DNA of 64,000 nucleotides from Eukaryota sp. TZLM1-RC. Its lineage: Eukaryota; Metamonada: BaSk clade. The DNA is taken from NCBI GenBank assembly GCA_040285825.1, contig JAUPSS010000016.1, positions 1 through 64,000 on the forward strand, read 5' to 3'. Positions 46,972 through 56,132 of the stretch are shown in pieces. The position numbers were made by a program, and so were the translations under genes. Numbering within the stretch: position 1 is the stretch's first letter; every line of letters starts with the position of its first letter. The notes below the pieces were generated by a model. It did no database searches. It saw nothing but the letters and a program-made list of their open reading frames with translations, and was not told the DNA's origin.

Positions 46972-47715
46972 ATGCCAGTTGACATCAAGGTTGTGGAGAA
47001 CAAAGATGAAATGGCCAAGCAAGTGGCTGCTGAGATCATAGATCTTATCAACACGAAGAAGCAGCAATGCCAAAACTGTGTGCTATGTCTCCCCACTGGC
47101 TCAACTCCTATTCCGGTGTATCAAGAAATTGTTCGCCGATCCAAGGAAGAATCTATTGACTTTGGCCACGTTTACACCTTCAACCTTGATGAATATTCTG
47201 GTCTACCCCACGATCACCCGGAAAGTTACCACTACTTTATGAACCAGAATCTCTTCAACCACATCAGCATCCCCAAGGACCATATCCATATCCCTGAAGG
47301 TTTTGATGATGATGAACAAGCTCGCAAGTTTGCTCAAGATTATGAATCCAAGATTAAACAGCTTGGTGGTTTAGATCTCGCCATGCTTGGAATCGGACGT
47401 ACTGGTCACATTGGTTTTAACGAACCTGGGGCAGAAAAGAACTCTCGTACCCGCAGAGTGGTCTTACATGAGGTAACTCGCCAGGACGCCAAACCTGCCT
47501 TCCAACAACATGGAGAGGAAGTACCCACCCATGCTGTTACGATGGGCATTGGTTCTATCCTTGATAGTGAACGTATCATCATGATGGCTACTGGTGCTAA
47601 TAAGAAGGAGATTGTTGAGCGATTCCGTACAGAGGAACCAAGTACACAAAACCCCTCAACATTTTTGAAGGAACATTCTAACTGCACCGTTTTTGTTGAT
47701 CAGGCTGCTGCGTAG
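46972..47715 (+). CDS. GNPDA: Glucosamine-6-phosphate deaminase
   Basis: 247 aa, complete, ATG 46972. Hallmarks: CLPTGSTP (phosphate loop, about 39-46), NLDEYSGL (71-78, active-site Asp73), GIGRTGHIGFNEPG (140-153, with catalytic His146 and Glu151) and THAVTMGIGSIL. The enzyme converts glucosamine-6-phosphate to fructose-6-phosphate and ammonia, or the reverse. Thr replaces the Asp found next to the His in E. coli NagB; as I recall, the GIGRTGHIGFNEPG form is typical of Bacteroidetes NagB, suggesting a bacterial origin (inference). In some protists this enzyme feeds amino-sugar polymer synthesis for cyst walls; here that is only a possibility. Confidence 0.95.
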   Translation: MPVDIKVVENKDEMAKQVAAEIIDLINTKKQQCQNCVLCLPTGSTPIPVYQEIVRRSKEESIDFGHVYTFNLDEYSGLPHDHPESYHYFMNQNLFNHISIPKDHIHIPEGFDDDEQARKFAQDYESKIKQLGGLDLAMLGIGRTGHIGFNEPGAEKNSRTRRVVLHEVTRQDAKPAFQQHGEEVPTHAVTMGIGSILDSERIIMMATGANKKEIVERFRTEEPSTQNPSTFLKEHSNCTVFVDQAAA

Positions 47716-48554
47716 TCTGTAGTTTGTAGATGCTATTACTATGGCAGTGGATTACATTCATAAATCACCATTCTTTGAGAGTTTGATTCAGTTTTTACAT
47801 TGATTCAATGTTTTGTTAACCTGTGTTTAAGTAGTTGATTGTGCCACTTAACATTGTTTAACAAGGTTTTGAGTTTTAAGATTTGTCTAGGTAATCAATC
47901 AAAAATGATTGGGAATGTGACTTTTACTGCGAAGCTGCTGACATGAAGGAGTTTTTGTCTCTTGCGTTTAAATCTCTTAAATTTTTTCTATTAGTGTCAA
48001 TTACTATTAACTATTATTATTTTTTATTTATTCTATTTTGTTTTATTCTTTAATCATTGTTATTCTGCAATAATCCTTCAAAATTGTATTTGAATCTCCT
48101 GCTTTACTGTTTCATTGCTGTAGATTAATGTGTGAATTTGCACACAAAATTTATTCAATATAAACACAAACTCTTGCACTCCTTCCTTTACATCATTCAA
48201 GGGATACTCATCACTTCTGTTGGCGTCTTCTCGATGAGTGGTGGGAAAGGTTCACCTTTTTGGGGAACAGAGTGCACCACTGGAAGTGGGGATATCTTCA
48301 GGTTCTTAGTTAAGATTCGGGATAATCCATGTTTAATTCATCAGATTATCGACTAAGAGTATTGAATTATAACCATTAAAAATGTGTACAACTTGTTAAA
48401 CTTGCTAAACTTGTATAATGTGTCTGTTAGAGGGAGAAGCATTATGGCAGTGAGAGAGATGTGTGGCGGCTGTCTAAAAACGGTGTACATGGAACAACAT
48501 CTTGAGGTATTGAGTATTCCAAACAATGGGGATCAAAGATTTGCTTGAGAAGAT
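47716..48554. other. Intergenic region after GNPDA
   Basis: AT-rich, starting with the GNPDA 3' UTR. The frame 48132-48356 begins with GTG, has no family and is not accepted as a gene. Confidence 0.5.
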
Positions 48555-48869
48555 CGAAATTATTTTACATATAATTTATTTAATAGAAACCAAACTTAGA
48601 AATAAACATGAAAATAATCGCATCTCTCCCAGACCAAAACAACTGGATGCAACTCTCTCATAGTGTGACCCAAGAGAAAGCAAAGCATCAGAAACCATCT
48701 TCAACATCCCTTCAAAAATGTAAAACCCAATTCTATTTTGCCAAAACAATTTGATTACAATCTTTGAAAATGTGCCAAAACAGATAAAGCAATGGGAGCA
48801 AGTGAACCACATAGGGAAAATACAGATGAATACAACAGGTACATGCTGTTGGGTAGACAATTTAGACAT
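48555..48869 (-). mobile_element. LINE C-terminal tail, minus strand
   Basis: On the minus strand KLFWQNRIGFYIFEGML, then KMVSDALLSLGSHYERVAS, matches the tail of the LINE fragment at 26.3-26.45 kb almost word for word. No reverse transcriptase present. Confidence 0.7.
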
Positions 48870-49144
48870 AGGTTCACTCTATTAGGTTATTTTGAATTTT
48901 TTAGCATTTGAAAGAGGATTATGAATTTCAGAGATAGCTATCCCTTAGTTTTTTACTTGAGACATTACAACAATCATCATACATTACCACCACAAAACCG
49001 AAGGTTCCCCCTAATCCAGGTGAACTAACCTGGGATGACATGATAGATTGAATAGTGGAGAGAGACAAACATACAGACAGATTGTCTAGTTGATCATTGC
49101 AAATCATTTCGTGAATTGACTGATAGAAACATTTGGAGATTTGA

Positions 49145-50943
49145 GGTGCTGGGCTGAGGGAAAGGTATATGGCCCCAGTGATGTTTGCCAATTTTGAGAA
49201 TAATTTGAAACTAAAATAAGAAAAACATATTAATCGATTTATCAATGTCTTTATTGACAAACCAAATTCGGGACATGTGTTAGCAGAAATGCACAAGCTG
49301 GGTGGATACTCAACGCCATTCTCTACCATTATTTCACTTTATAGATTTAGGCTTGGTCAATTCAAATACTTGCTTTTAGTTGATGATAGAGATTGCTTGA
49401 GTTCTTTGTGTCATCATCCTGAAAATATTTCAGACCTTCTGAATGATGAATTTTTCGATTTATGTGAACAACATGATATAAGAAATAGAGAACTTAGAGT
49501 CATGTTTGAAGGTCTTATTGAGCCATTCACTTGTCAAATTGAGAATTTGGTCACTGACGAGAATTTAGTTGATAACATATTTCCAGTGGATATACATTTT
49601 CTTGCAGACGCTGTAGAAACAGATCCTCAAGTATTCCTAACACCAGCAATTACAATTGCCCAATATTTCTCCAATAGAGAGAAAAAACCTTATCAAATTT
49701 CTCCTGTTTCAACCACTGTAGGCCCTGGATATTTTTTCATTGATACAAGAACAATATGGACAATTATTACACAAACATTGATGGACGATTTGTTGCCTAA
49801 TCAGAGATTAAAAATGGTTAATACACAAGCCCAAGTTCATAGATTCAAACCACCTCAGCAATTTGCCTTTTGGTTTAATATTCTAGATTTAAATCAACCA
49901 ATGTTCAAAAAGAAGAGCTATAAATTCAACAACATTATCCACACAGATGGATTTAATATTGCAGTAGAATTTGTTCGTCGGGATTTACAAGGTCAGAAAT
50001 GCAAGCCAGACAACAAGGTTAGTATTTCTGATATATATTGATGATGTTGATGTTGATACTTTTCAAGGCAGACGAATTGTTGTTTGTGATTCTGAAAAAC
50101 GTGATTTATTGTAGTTTGAGAGTAAAAAGACTGATGAAGAACTAGCCATGGTTCCTCAGAATGAAACTGAACAGCAAAGTAATAGTCGGGGTTACAAATG
50201 GTTGAGAATGACTCAGATGTCCTGGTCTTTGAAAAGTAGGATGAATGAAAAACAGAAACGATGGGCGACAAAGTATACTGAGGTAGATTACGACAGGAAC
50301 CAAATGATAGAGTCCAACGAAATGACAATTGAAGATGCAAACACCGAATTATCTGCGTTTGCTGCCAATTCAGCAACTTTTATAGATTTTTCCAACTTTG
50401 TTGTTGCCAAACTTTGGCAAGTTTTTTTGACAAACGACTTTTATAGTCTTGACTTGTGGAGCATTCATAAAATGCAAGCTTTTATTCACAAGCAAAAGAT
50501 TGAAAGTTGGTTGTTAAAAAGTCTTGTTCACCAGTTTGGCAACCCAAAAAACACTTTAATACTAATGGGTGATTATGGTAAAAACGGTTTTAAGAATTTG
50601 AAACATCAGAGACCTACTCGAGGCATTGAATGGATTCAATTTCTGAAAAGAAATGGATTTGAAGTATTGATGATTAATGAAGCTTTCACTTCAGCAAAAT
50701 GTCCTGTTTGTTTTGAAAAGGTTGCTACGTTTTTGAGAGTAACAAATCCCAGATCCTAGAAGAGAAAAGACTCCTGTTACTACATGTCATGGTTTATTAG
50801 CTTGCAATAGCGAGAGTTGCAAACTCAGTAACAAAGGCTCAACAAAGCTTTTCAATAGAAATAAGTTGGCTTGTCTGAATATGTTTGCAATTGCTGAAGC
50901 GAGGATGAGTGGTAATGAAAGGCCTCAGTATCTGTGTAGTTGA
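49145..50943 (+). pseudogene. Fanzor (eukaryotic TnpB-like RNA-guided nuclease) pseudogene
   Basis: Reading through several lesions gives most of a Fanzor protein. Features in order: MFANFENNLKLK; NRFINVFID; the long alpha/beta N-terminal region; NNIIHTDGFNIAVEF (TDG at 49946); the RuvC-I segment RRIVVCDSEKRDLL (candidate Asp, 50088-50090); LILMGDYGKNGF; LMINEAFTSAKCPVCFEK with the rearranged RuvC-II Glu (50679-50681) before the zinc ribbon; and FNRNKLACLNM, the RuvC-III position. Lesions: TAA 49217-49219, frameshift near 50036, TAG 50112-50114, frameshift near 50755. The RuvC-III Asp is Asn (50860-50862). Fanzors are RNA-guided DNA nucleases usually carried by transposons; no partner transposase is seen here. 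It ends 37 bp before the RCC1-LRR start. Confidence 0.78.
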
Positions 50944-50980
50944 TAGTTGTAATTATTCTACACGAAAATTGATCGTATTT

Positions 50981-53071
50981 ATGGGAATTTCTTACCCCTT
51001 TTTCTTCAATCTTATTGACAATATGATCACCATCTCTTCTTTCCTTCAAACTCTGCTGCTCACAAGTACTGGTGACGTTTACCAATGGGGTGATGCTCGT
51101 TGTGCATTGATCCAATGTGACAATCGTGATGCTTTTCCAATTCCTGTCAAGCTTCCCTTATCCGATATAATCTCTGTCTCCACAAGTTCCACCCACAGCC
51201 TTGCACTATCTGCTGACAACCGAATCTATCAATGGGACGGTTCTTCATTTACACACCGTGATCCCTCATTCAAACTTAAACAAGTGTTTGCTGCTTCCGA
51301 ATACTCTCTAGCTCTCACTGCTGATGGTAACCTTGTCCACTGGCGTCTTGATTCACCCATATTACCCGTGGAAGGCCTAGATGATGTTTGTTTTGTAACC
51401 CTTGAGTGGAATGATTTTGTTGCAATTGATACTAACAATAGAGCATTTTTTGCAAGGTATTCAAACTTTGGTAAATTTAGAATTTCCACATTGAAAATTG
51501 AATTCAATGATTCTGAAATAATGGTGAATTCTTGTTCTTTAGGCGAGTCCTTTATTGCTTTTGTTGGAATTAACAATAAAGTTTATTTAATGACAAAGAA
51601 ACAAAATAAATTCCAGCCTGAACAATTTACCTGGTCAAATGCTTTTCTTGTAGATAACATTGATAATATCAAATCTGTTACTGCTATATACGATCAGTTC
51701 GTCGCTTTGGCTAATGATGGTAATGTTTATGGTTGGTCAGTGAAACCCTTCGCCTCACCATTATTTCTTTGGTCAGAACCTAGATTAATAAATTTTTTAT
51801 CAAATATTGAATCTATTTTTAGTGGTGTTGGGTGTCTATTTGCAGTTAAAATTAATTCTAATTCTGCTTTCGCTTGGGGGTTCAATTCAAAAGGACAATT
51901 AGGTACAGGTGATTTGATTGATGTACCTAGGCCAATTAATGTTTTTGGATCTGAAATTACTGGAATCAAGTCTTTGAAACAATCAAATTCAATATTTTTT
52001 GATTTAATCAGAACTATTTTCATCAAATATTTCAAATATTTGAATCAAATTTTTAATGGACATCCATATGTTATTGCTAGATTTAAAGCAAAGTTGTCAG
52101 TTAGCTCAAAATTTCGGCTACTCTGCACTGACATTGTTGAAAATTTCAATTCGCATGAGTATCTCAGAAATCCGAGTGATTTGTCACAATTAAGATCACC
52201 GATTGCCCACTTGGAAGTAACCAAAATTTTAGATGAAAATTTGGTTGAAAATAATACAAATGTCGAGGAAATCTTTTTAAACACCAATGATTTATCTCTT
52301 TTCAATCAATTCTTACCTCTATTTCCAAATCTCAATACCCTTTCAATAACCTCTACCCAAAGTAATTCCAAAAGAAACATACTAAACTTGGGTAGGTTGA
52401 CCCCAATTAGGAATCTATTTTTAGACTGGGGATTAATCTCAACCATTGGTTCACTTCCACCTTTACTTTCAAAGTTGGTTTTTAAGCCGCCTACACTAAG
52501 TGTGATTTTTAGCTTGTCATTTGGGGAACAGGAAAATTTAAAACACTTGGAGATTTCTGCAATTGTGTATGATTTTCCTTCATTACCCACTTCACTAGTG
52601 AAGTTATCAGTTGCCTCATTTACCAGAATCAGCACGGTGGATTTCAGTAATTTAGTCAATTTAAAGGAGTTGTCAATTACTCATAGCACTCTTTCCAAAA
52701 GAATTGTTCAAGGTAGAATTAATTTACCACCATCTATTACCAAACTACAACTTCAATCTGATTATTTAGAATTTGGCAAGTCTTTTTTCTTACCAAATTT
52801 GAAAGAGTTTGTCTTGAAAACAGTTTGTGTGGATAATTTTAATGTCAATAATTTTCCAAAATTAAACTTTATTTGCTTTAATGAACTTGAATCTAGGCAA
52901 AATTTCGAATGTTCTGCACTTTGTCCTTCACTTCTTTATGAATCAGGTTTGATTGAGTCCTTCTACAGGGTAAAAGGAGGGAATATGGTGAAACTGAAAT
53001 CAAATATTTGGATTTATTACCCTTTTTGTGTAAGTTTTGAGTTTTTTAATAATTTATTTGAGTTTGAATAA
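50981..53071 (+). CDS. RCC1-repeat plus leucine-rich-repeat protein (copy 2)
   Basis: 696 aa from ATG 50981; the open frame extends upstream into the Fanzor remnant, but that part is its RPQYLCS end read in another frame. RCC1-type blades: TSTGDVYQWGDA, SLALSADNRIYQWDG, SLALTADGNLVHW, ALANDGNVYGWS, and AFAWGFNSKGQLGTGDLID, nearly identical to copy 1 there (RNDKGQLGTGDLID). The C-terminal LRR half contains PTSLVKLSV, LVNLKELSI and LPPSITKLQL. Same architecture and length class as the gene at 37.3 kb, and clearly paralogous. The N-terminus is about 50 residues shorter and may be remodelled. Likely a cytoplasmic protein-interaction scaffold; partner unknown. Confidence 0.82.
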   Translation: MGISYPFFFNLIDNMITISSFLQTLLLTSTGDVYQWGDARCALIQCDNRDAFPIPVKLPLSDIISVSTSSTHSLALSADNRIYQWDGSSFTHRDPSFKLKQVFAASEYSLALTADGNLVHWRLDSPILPVEGLDDVCFVTLEWNDFVAIDTNNRAFFARYSNFGKFRISTLKIEFNDSEIMVNSCSLGESFIAFVGINNKVYLMTKKQNKFQPEQFTWSNAFLVDNIDNIKSVTAIYDQFVALANDGNVYGWSVKPFASPLFLWSEPRLINFLSNIESIFSGVGCLFAVKINSNSAFAWGFNSKGQLGTGDLIDVPRPINVFGSEITGIKSLKQSNSIFFDLIRTIFIKYFKYLNQIFNGHPYVIARFKAKLSVSSKFRLLCTDIVENFNSHEYLRNPSDLSQLRSPIAHLEVTKILDENLVENNTNVEEIFLNTNDLSLFNQFLPLFPNLNTLSITSTQSNSKRNILNLGRLTPIRNLFLDWGLISTIGSLPPLLSKLVFKPPTLSVIFSLSFGEQENLKHLEISAIVYDFPSLPTSLVKLSVASFTRISTVDFSNLVNLKELSITHSTLSKRIVQGRINLPPSITKLQLQSDYLEFGKSFFLPNLKEFVLKTVCVDNFNVNNFPKLNFICFNELESRQNFECSALCPSLLYESGLIESFYRVKGGNMVKLKSNIWIYYPFCVSFEFFNNLFEFE

Positions 53072-54116
53072 ATAATTTTTATCTACTGTTGTCTACTGTT
53101 TTGAAGGGTATTAAAAAAGTCTATCGTCGCCAATTTTTTGCTCAACAAATCTGAACCAATATGTCTAACAGAAAACACTGTTAAGCATAATAATAGGCTT
53201 TCGAACCAAAAATCTTGATGTCTTTGATCTTTGAAAACTTCTTCTTATCTTCACCAAAACTACCGAAATTGAGTTATTCAAACTTATTTTGGTAACTCTG
53301 ACGAACAGCGTTAATTATTATTTTATTTTATTTTCTGTATATTTACAGTGTGTAACCAGAATTTGTAACTAGAGTCAGTTACAACATGTTCCTTTACACT
53401 GCTCCTTGAATACAATAGAAGAACATTGTACTATCAATCACTTTGTAAAAATGTTCAATTTCAAAATGTGATTCACAATGATATCCGGCGAATTCAGGAT
53501 TTATCAAAGAAATACAATTTACAAAAAGAAAATGAAAATTAAACAATTGGTTGTAAACACAATATAATATTAAAACTTTAATATTCATTCATTAAATCTT
53601 TGATTGAATTCAATTTGCTTAGTGCAAGCGTCATTGACTTTTTATTGATCAGTTTGAACAGTGGTCTCATGCAAACAAATTTTTTTATTTATACAGAAGC
53701 GAATTCAGAACCATTATCACAGCAATGCAACAGCAAACTGACGTAAAGCTTGTAACAGTAACAAGAACTCGAAATGGAGGTATCAAGTTCAAGCTATTGT
53801 TGCGCTGAGCATTTCCAGGTTAGATTGGTCCAACCTGATTGAACCATCATGAATTGTTGGTTCAGACGAATTAGGAAACCAACAGGTGGTTCGGAGGAAA
53901 TTAATGCTGCAATCAGTAAATAATTTAATCAATCAGGCAAATAAAAATGAAAGCAAATCTATATATCAACACGATAATGGTGGAAATACCTTTATTCAAA
54001 GATAATGGTATTTGAATATTTCTGAATGACTCCCATCAAGTCAAAACAAAAAAATCTAATCTTAAATAATGTCAGCACATTCTTAAATACCAATCAATCA
54101 GATCCAATCAATCACG
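53072..54116. other. Intergenic region before TFIIE-alpha
   Basis: About 1 kb between converging genes (RCC1-LRR on plus, TFIIE-alpha on minus). No supported gene, RNA or repeat. Confidence 0.55.
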
Positions 54117-55340
54117 CTATTGATTGTCCATCAATTCAAAGTACTTATCATGTTCTTCCTCGGTCATTTTCTCTTCATCAGCTTCTGTAACATCAGAGAG
54201 TAATTTTCTAATTCCGGCAACTGTGACATATACCTTCTCCTCTTCTTCGTCTGCAGGCAAAGCTACTCCTTGGCTTCCGTTGACAAGTGAAGACTGCTTC
54301 TGTACATACTCATCTAGATAAGATTGATGATCTGTACGATGGACTGGTACTGAAAGCGAACTACTGGTTCCCTCTGACGGTTCAATCTCCACACGTTCTT
54401 GCCCTTGTTGTTCTGTCCATGATGGCATTGAGGGTGCAGCAGGTGTTGGAATAGCAGGGGTTCCTTGGCCATCGAGCACTAACACATTGAATTTCAACCC
54501 TCCAGTGGAATTCAGTGACGCTCCACCACTTCTACGTCCTCCTCCTCCCCTCCTCGACCCTCTACCCCCAAACCTAGACCCCATGCTTGCCTCTTGCTTT
54601 AGAACAGTGTACTCAGCTTGCGACATGACTTTATCTGCATTTCGTCTGTCTTCCTTTGATATCTTTATCTTATGGCACTCATCCAAAAGATCTTTTATGG
54701 GTTTCAGCTCCCTCTCCACTTTCTGCTGTAATGTCCTCCATTTATCTGTTTGCTTCATGCTATCTCTTTCTTTCAAAGGATAATTGCACCTTTCACAATG
54801 GAATTGAAATGTCTGATAGTTGATTAGACGTTGTACCTCTAGAGTTGTATACGTTGTACCACAGTCAGGACCCCTGCATTCATATTGTATATCATCTTTG
54901 AGCCCTTGTAGTTCTTTATCTATTTTGTTTTCAATAAAGGCTATTTTGTATCTTATTGTGTCTACAAATTGTTTCCAGTCTATATAATAATATGATCGTT
55001 TTCCACCATGCCCCCTTGGCAACTTCACCTCTTCTTTACTTACAAGTCGAACAGAAACTAATTGGTTAAGATTTTCCCGTAGAATGGATGCTGGAATTTG
55101 CATAACATCTGCAAGTTCTTCATCATGGACGGTTCCACAGCGCAGGAGAGCATCAAGCATTATGTACACATTGGGGTCATGAGAGTAAAAAGCTCGACCC
55201 ACAAGCCGAGCAAGCTTGATGAGAGGGTTTGAGGAGGGAAAGTCAGGAGCTTTGCCTTTGGGGAGAGGAGCAATAGTTGGTAGGTTTTGGGCGCTTTCAA
55301 CATCAAGTTTGATGTCAAAGCCGCTAGAGGTGCGCTGCAT
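54117..55340 (-). CDS. Transcription initiation factor TFIIE, alpha subunit
   Basis: 407 aa, complete, ATG at 55340. Residues about 40-130 form the TFE/TFIIE-alpha winged helix (LVGRAFYSHDPNVYIMLDALL, then VHDEELADVMQI and LVSVRLVSKEEV). A zinc ribbon follows with Cys155, Cys160, Cys182 and Cys185; the first pair is spaced Cx4C instead of the usual Cx2C. A Gly/Arg-rich linker (GSRFGGRGSRRGGGGR) and an acidic C-terminus (DVTEADEEKMTEEEHDKYFEL) match the TFIIH-interacting tail of eukaryotic TFIIE-alpha. In the nucleus it recruits TFIIH to the Pol II preinitiation complex. No intron. Confidence 0.93.
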   Translation of the reverse strand: MQRTSSGFDIKLDVESAQNLPTIAPLPKGKAPDFPSSNPLIKLARLVGRAFYSHDPNVYIMLDALLRCGTVHDEELADVMQIPASILRENLNQLVSVRLVSKEEVKLPRGHGGKRSYYYIDWKQFVDTIRYKIAFIENKIDKELQGLKDDIQYECRGPDCGTTYTTLEVQRLINYQTFQFHCERCNYPLKERDSMKQTDKWRTLQQKVERELKPIKDLLDECHKIKISKEDRRNADKVMSQAEYTVLKQEASMGSRFGGRGSRRGGGGRRSGGASLNSTGGLKFNVLVLDGQGTPAIPTPAAPSMPSWTEQQGQERVEIEPSEGTSSSLSVPVHRTDHQSYLDEYVQKQSSLVNGSQGVALPADEEEEKVYVTVAGIRKLLSDVTEADEEKMTEEEHDKYFELMDNQ

Positions 55341-55390
55341 GTCGAACAGGAAACTTTGTGGAAGAGACTGTTAGGTAATACAAAATAATT

Positions 55391-55473
55391 TGTTTTTAAA
55401 CATAGTTGAAGATTACAATGAACAGCCTTTTGCCATGACGTTATGACGTAATCTTCAACTATGTTTTTAAACA
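55391..55473. repeat. Inverted repeat (26-bp arms) upstream of TFIIE-alpha
   Basis: The left arm (55391-55416) ends aaacatagttgaagattac; the right arm (55448-55473) starts with its complement, gtaatcttcaactatgttt. The 31-nt loop includes a tgacgttatgac repeat of TGAC. It lies 50 bp upstream of the TFIIE-alpha start codon and could be a small foldback element or a hairpin in the 5' region. Confidence 0.75.
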
Positions 55474-55744
55474 GTGAATTTATTGAAATTCTTCTATTCT
55501 TACTTCATGTGCTTATATTGGTGGATGCAGAAATGCAATATTTGAGTTTTCTGATTGGACACAAGAATCCGCTGTCTGTTGCCACAAATTCTTAAATTGA
55601 TTAATATTAAGCAAAGTTGCTATCCTTGAATGCTGAATCTCACACTCATTATGTCCTTTGTTCATTTGTTTTTTCCTGACATGGTACGCTTGACTCACTT
55701 GCTCTATCTTTTTTGGACCATTTTGTTGAAACAACGCACAGGAA

Positions 55745-55900
55745 GAATTTTTGACAAAACATTTTGACAGAACAGAATTGTATTTTGAATTTTTAAAGGT
55801 GTTGTCCCCTTATTGTCTTCTGTTTTATTATCTCTTGGTCGCTTTTATGAAATAAAACTTCCAGTCAATTCTTTTTGGCTGATTTGGGGTATGAAGATTT
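55745..55900 (+). mobile_element. LINE C-terminal tail fragment
   Basis: Plus-strand DNA similar to the LINE tail at 26.3-26.45 kb: an NRI-like segment (agaacagaattgt), then SVLLSLGRFYEIKLPV versus DALLSLGSHYERVASN. Too short and broken to code. Confidence 0.5.
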
Positions 55901-56132
55901 AGCATTTTAAATTTGTTGTTTAGTTCTTCAATGGAATAAATAATAACTTTAATTTATTGAACATGTACACTTAATAAAATTAACTGATAACTAATGGGAC
56001 GACTATCATTGAACCAAGATTTCCTCTACAAAATCTTGATCTGCTTGCTGTCTAGCTAAAGCTTCTCTAATTCGATTGAAAAACCAAGGAAATCTATTAA
56101 TAATGGCAAACTGAATCCGAGAACGCCATAAA

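Noticed and set aside
48132-48356. Small gene in the GNPDA downstream region
   Set aside because: Begins with GTG, no recognised motif, AT-rich composition like the surroundings.
50018-50067. An intron (GTTAGT...AAG) instead of a frameshift in the Fanzor-like gene
   Set aside because: Joining at any nearby AG puts the downstream part in the wrong frame, and the sequence between reads sensibly as ISDIY...IDDVDVDTFQ when one base is shifted, so a frameshift is simpler.
4714-50114. Alternative genetic code (TAA/TAG read as Gln) to explain in-frame stops in several frames
   Set aside because: In-frame TAA/TAG occur only in transposon-like sequence and do not coincide with Gln in the paralogues I compared. 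GNPDA and TFIIE-alpha end with TAG at the expected C-termini, and the CinA-like and RCC1-LRR genes end with TAA.
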